Shown here in pieces: positions 61,743-64,000 of a stretch of DNA of 64,000 nucleotides (positions are counted from its first letter, which is position 1; the number at the start of each line of letters is the position of its first letter). The notes under the pieces were generated by a model. It worked only from the letters and a program-made list of their open reading frames with translations. It did no database searches and was not told the origin of the DNA. The stretch spans positions 1,302,001 to 1,366,000 of the forward strand of contig OZ244944.1 of assembly GCA_965222335.1 (NCBI GenBank). The letters run 5' to 3'. The position numbers and the translations under genes are program-made. The stretch is from G965222335 sp965222335. Lineage in GTDB: Bacteria > Pseudomonadota > Gammaproteobacteria > Pseudomonadales > Halieaceae.

Positions 61743-63419
61743 TCAGGGAACCATGGTCTGTGCTTGCCACGCGGGTGCGTGGGGGTCCAGCGCAGCATAC
61801 TTGAAATTGAACGCCCTGGCGGCATTGCCGGGCAAACCCTCGGTGCTGGGCTGGACCAGCCGCTTGAGCTTGTAGGAGTAAATCGGAATCAGGGGCGCCT
61901 CGTCCAGCAGGATCTGCTCCGCCTCGCGGTACAGGGCCATCACCTCGGACGCGCTGAGATTGGCGCGGACATCCCGCTGGATAATCTGGTCGAAACGGGC
62001 ATTGGAGAAGCCGATCCGATTGGTGTGGCCATCGGTGATCAGGCGGTCCAGCACGGAGCCGGGATAGGTATTGCCGATCCAGCCCATGCGCGCAATGTCA
62101 TAGTCATGTCCATCCAGGGTATCCAGGTAGACCTTCCACTCCTGGTTCACGATCTCGATATCCAGGTTCAGTTCCCGCTTCCACATCTGCTGCACCGCAA
62201 CGGCCACCGAGCGGTGGTTCTCGCTGGTATTGTAGGTGAGGGTGATATCCGGGAAACCCTCGCCATCGGGATAGCCCGCCTCCGCCAGCAGCCTGCGAGC
62301 GGCCTCCGGGTCAAAGGGCAGCCCCGTCGCGTGCTGGTAGTCCGGCATCCCCAGCGGCACATAGTTGCTGGAGGGCAGCACGGTGTCCTGCAGTACCGAC
62401 CCGGCGATGGCACCGCGGTCGATGGCCATGGACAGGGCCTGCCGCAGCCGGACATCGTCCAGGGGCGGCCTGCGGGTATTGATCATGTAGTAATAGACGC
62501 TCATCACCGGCGCCTCGATCAGCGGCGACTCCGGCTGCGCGCGATAAAACGGTATCCGGCTGTTGGGTACGTCTCCCGTGGCGTGCAGCTGGCCGCTGCG
62601 AAACATTTTCTCCTCGGTGGCGGCGCTCTCGATGGGCCGGAACACGATGCTTTCTACCTGCACATTGTCCCGGTCCCAGTAGTGGAGATTGCGTTTTACG
62701 GTAACATGGCGCTGCATTTTCCATTCGTCCAGGACGAAGGGCCCGTTGCCGACAAAACTTTCCGGGCGCGTCCATCCCGAGTAGCGCTCGGTCATGTCGC
62801 CGTGGGCCTCGATGGTCGCGCGGTGCACCGGCGCGTTGTAGATGTAGCTCAGTTTTTGCAGCACAAAGGGGTCGGGATACTCCAGGTCGACCTGCAGGGT
62901 CACGGCATCCAGGGCTTTCACCCCGACGGCATCAAAGTCGTCAAGGCCACCGGTATTGTAGGCCTCGGCATTGCGCACAGAATACAGCTGGTCCGCCAGC
63001 TGGTTGCCCGTGCGGGGGTGCAGCGCCCGATGCCAGGACCAGACAAAATCCTCCGCTGTCAGCGGCTCGCCGTTGGACCAGCGCGCCTCAGGGTGGAGAT
63101 GGAAGGTGATGCGGGTGCCGTCGCGGCTGTGATCCCAGCGCCGGGCGACGCCGGGCTTGATCTCCAGGGTGTAGGGGTCCTGGATCACCAGGCCCTCGAA
63201 CAGGGATCTGGCCAGGTTGGCCTCAGGCGAGCCGGTGAGCACGTGGGGGTCGATGCTCTGGGGCTCGGTGCCGTTACCGAAATAGAGAATGCCGTCGCGG
63301 TTGCCGCTCTCGACATAGGACTCCTGCGAACAACCGGCAACGGCCAGCAGGCAGACCGCCAGCAGACGGCCGGCGCGCAGGCACCAGGGTCCCCACGTCG
63401 AGCCTTTGCTGTACAGCAC
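61743..63419 (-). CDS. Peptide ABC transporter substrate-binding lipoprotein (OppA-like)
   Basis: 558 residues. Lipobox LLAVAGC with C30, so it is a tethered binding protein although the host is Gram-negative. SBP_bac_5 features: EPQSIDPH, FHLHPEARWSNGEPLTAEDFVWSWHR, and domain with YYYMINTRRPPLDD. Ligand: oligopeptides or similar. First gene of the operon, divergent from 63664. Confidence 0.95.
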   Translation of the reverse strand: MLYSKGSTWGPWCLRAGRLLAVCLLAVAGCSQESYVESGNRDGILYFGNGTEPQSIDPHVLTGSPEANLARSLFEGLVIQDPYTLEIKPGVARRWDHSRDGTRITFHLHPEARWSNGEPLTAEDFVWSWHRALHPRTGNQLADQLYSVRNAEAYNTGGLDDFDAVGVKALDAVTLQVDLEYPDPFVLQKLSYIYNAPVHRATIEAHGDMTERYSGWTRPESFVGNGPFVLDEWKMQRHVTVKRNLHYWDRDNVQVESIVFRPIESAATEEKMFRSGQLHATGDVPNSRIPFYRAQPESPLIEAPVMSVYYYMINTRRPPLDDVRLRQALSMAIDRGAIAGSVLQDTVLPSSNYVPLGMPDYQHATGLPFDPEAARRLLAEAGYPDGEGFPDITLTYNTSENHRSVAVAVQQMWKRELNLDIEIVNQEWKVYLDTLDGHDYDIARMGWIGNTYPGSVLDRLITDGHTNRIGFSNARFDQIIQRDVRANLSASEVMALYREAEQILLDEAPLIPIYSYKLKRLVQPSTEGLPGNAARAFNFKYAALDPHAPAWQAQTMVP

Positions 63420-63606
63420 GTTTTCCCGAGGGGTGATCGGCAGTTCCTCCGGCGGGTCACTTGTACTTTAAAGCGTGGCATCTGGCCGTTGCAGCGGCCG
63501 CCAGCCACCCTGGGATCCGACTGTGCCGGGTGACGCTTGCTGCGACCCGGGACAGGCCTGAGTATACACCGCGCGGCGATGGAGAAAAGTTGCTTGCGCT
63601 CTGCGC

Positions 63607-63612
63607 TATACT
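63607..63612 (+). promoter_or_regulatory. Candidate -10 for the gene at 63664
   Basis: TATACT with no strong -35 at proper distance. A mirror TATACT lies on the minus strand at 63561-63566 and could serve oppA. The region 63420-63663 holds nothing else recognisable. Confidence 0.35.
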
Positions 63613-63663
63613 CCCCGGGTTATCGGTCTCCACCCCGTACGGCATATACCGGAGTAAACAGCC

Positions 63664-64000
63664 ATGACCCGCAGATTTTCCATGTTCGCCGCGCTTGTCC
63701 TCACCCTGGCTGCCCCGGGTACCAGCGCAGATGACGCCGCTGACCTGGCGAAGAAGCTGGCCAACCCGGTTGCCGCGCTGATTAGCGTACCGGCACAGCT
63801 GAATTACGACGAAAACTATGGCGCAACGGACGATGGCCATGTCACCCGGCTGAATATACAGCCGGTGGTGCCGATCTCCATCAACGAGGACTGGAACCTG
63901 ATCTCGCGGACCATCCTGCCCCTGATCGACCAGCAGGACGTGCCCTTGAATGGGGTGAGCGAATTTGGCCTGGGCGACACGGTCCAGAGTGTGTTTTTCT
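63664..64000 (+). CDS. Outer-membrane transporter-family protein (MetA/phenol-degradation type), partial
   Basis: The first 112 residues of a protein cut by the window end. GGAG before ATG 63664. Signal peptide about 1-22 (ending GTSA-DD), then LANPVAALISVP, LNIQPVVPISI and DWNLISRTILPLI, which are the opening of the family often labelled transporter or MetA-pathway porin. Probably a beta-barrel. Specificity not inferable. Confidence 0.85.
   Translation, partial: MTRRFSMFAALVLTLAAPGTSADDAADLAKKLANPVAALISVPAQLNYDENYGATDDGHVTRLNIQPVVPISINEDWNLISRTILPLIDQQDVPLNGVSEFGLGDTVQSVFF

Overview
The window reads as chromosome of a high-GC marine-type gammaproteobacterium. The first block, ftsH-rlmE / yhbY-orf / greA-carB-carA, is a housekeeping order typical of Gammaproteobacteria, and the proteins most resemble what I know from the OMG/Cellvibrionales group (Halieaceae or Spongiibacteraceae). 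That placement is inference, because no rRNA is present. No prophage, plasmid, CRISPR array or intact insertion sequence is seen. Small repeats and one MITE-like element are present.

Layout. (1) 1-8408: protein quality control, rRNA methylation, ribosome assembly, transcript cleavage and carbamoyl-phosphate synthesis. (2) 8769-10789: SDR plus MFS transporter. (3) 10870-16164 (minus): MaoC hydratase, MFE-2-like SDR and thiolase, an (R)-specific beta-oxidation set, followed across a palindromic repeat by a quinone oxidoreductase, an iron alcohol dehydrogenase and a thioesterase. (4) 16348-17490: an orphan Rieske oxygenase alpha subunit. (5) 17511-22891 (minus): a catalytic and a glutamate-less acyl-CoA dehydrogenase, an acyl-CoA synthetase and an ACAD10/11-like dehydrogenase. 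Operons 3 and 5 start from near-identical promoters carrying the same palindrome over the -10, so they are probably one regulon. (6) 23185-31912: TonB-dependent receptor, cation/proton antiporter, SDRs and small conserved genes. (7) 31982-40169: dynamin-like GTPase, START-fold and cupin proteins, tRNA-Gly(CCC), cytochrome P450, esterases, retropepsin-like and membrane proteins. (8) 40221-48455 (minus): TolB/TPR membrane protein, multi-spanning patatin-like phospholipase, small membrane protein and two tandem RoxA/10S-DOX-family dihaem cytochromes. (9) 48700-52404: a translationally coupled B12 acyl-CoA mutase operon (large subunit, B12 subunit, MeaB GTPase, EthD-like protein). The large subunit keeps the fold but has lost the usual catalytic His and the CoA-acid binding Tyr/Arg. 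(10) 52401-64000: molybdenum hydroxylase pair, MITE-like element, NADP oxidoreductase, MopE/CAP lipoprotein, peptide ABC transporter, and the start of an outer-membrane transporter-family gene.

Taken together, regions 3-7 look like uptake and activation of a branched, isoprenoid or steroid-like acyl chain: receptor, P450, CoA ligase, heteromeric dehydrogenase, (R)-hydratase/dehydrogenase, thiolase. Region 8 could couple membrane lipid hydrolysis to periplasmic fatty-acid oxygenation. Region 9 is the best candidate for undescribed chemistry.
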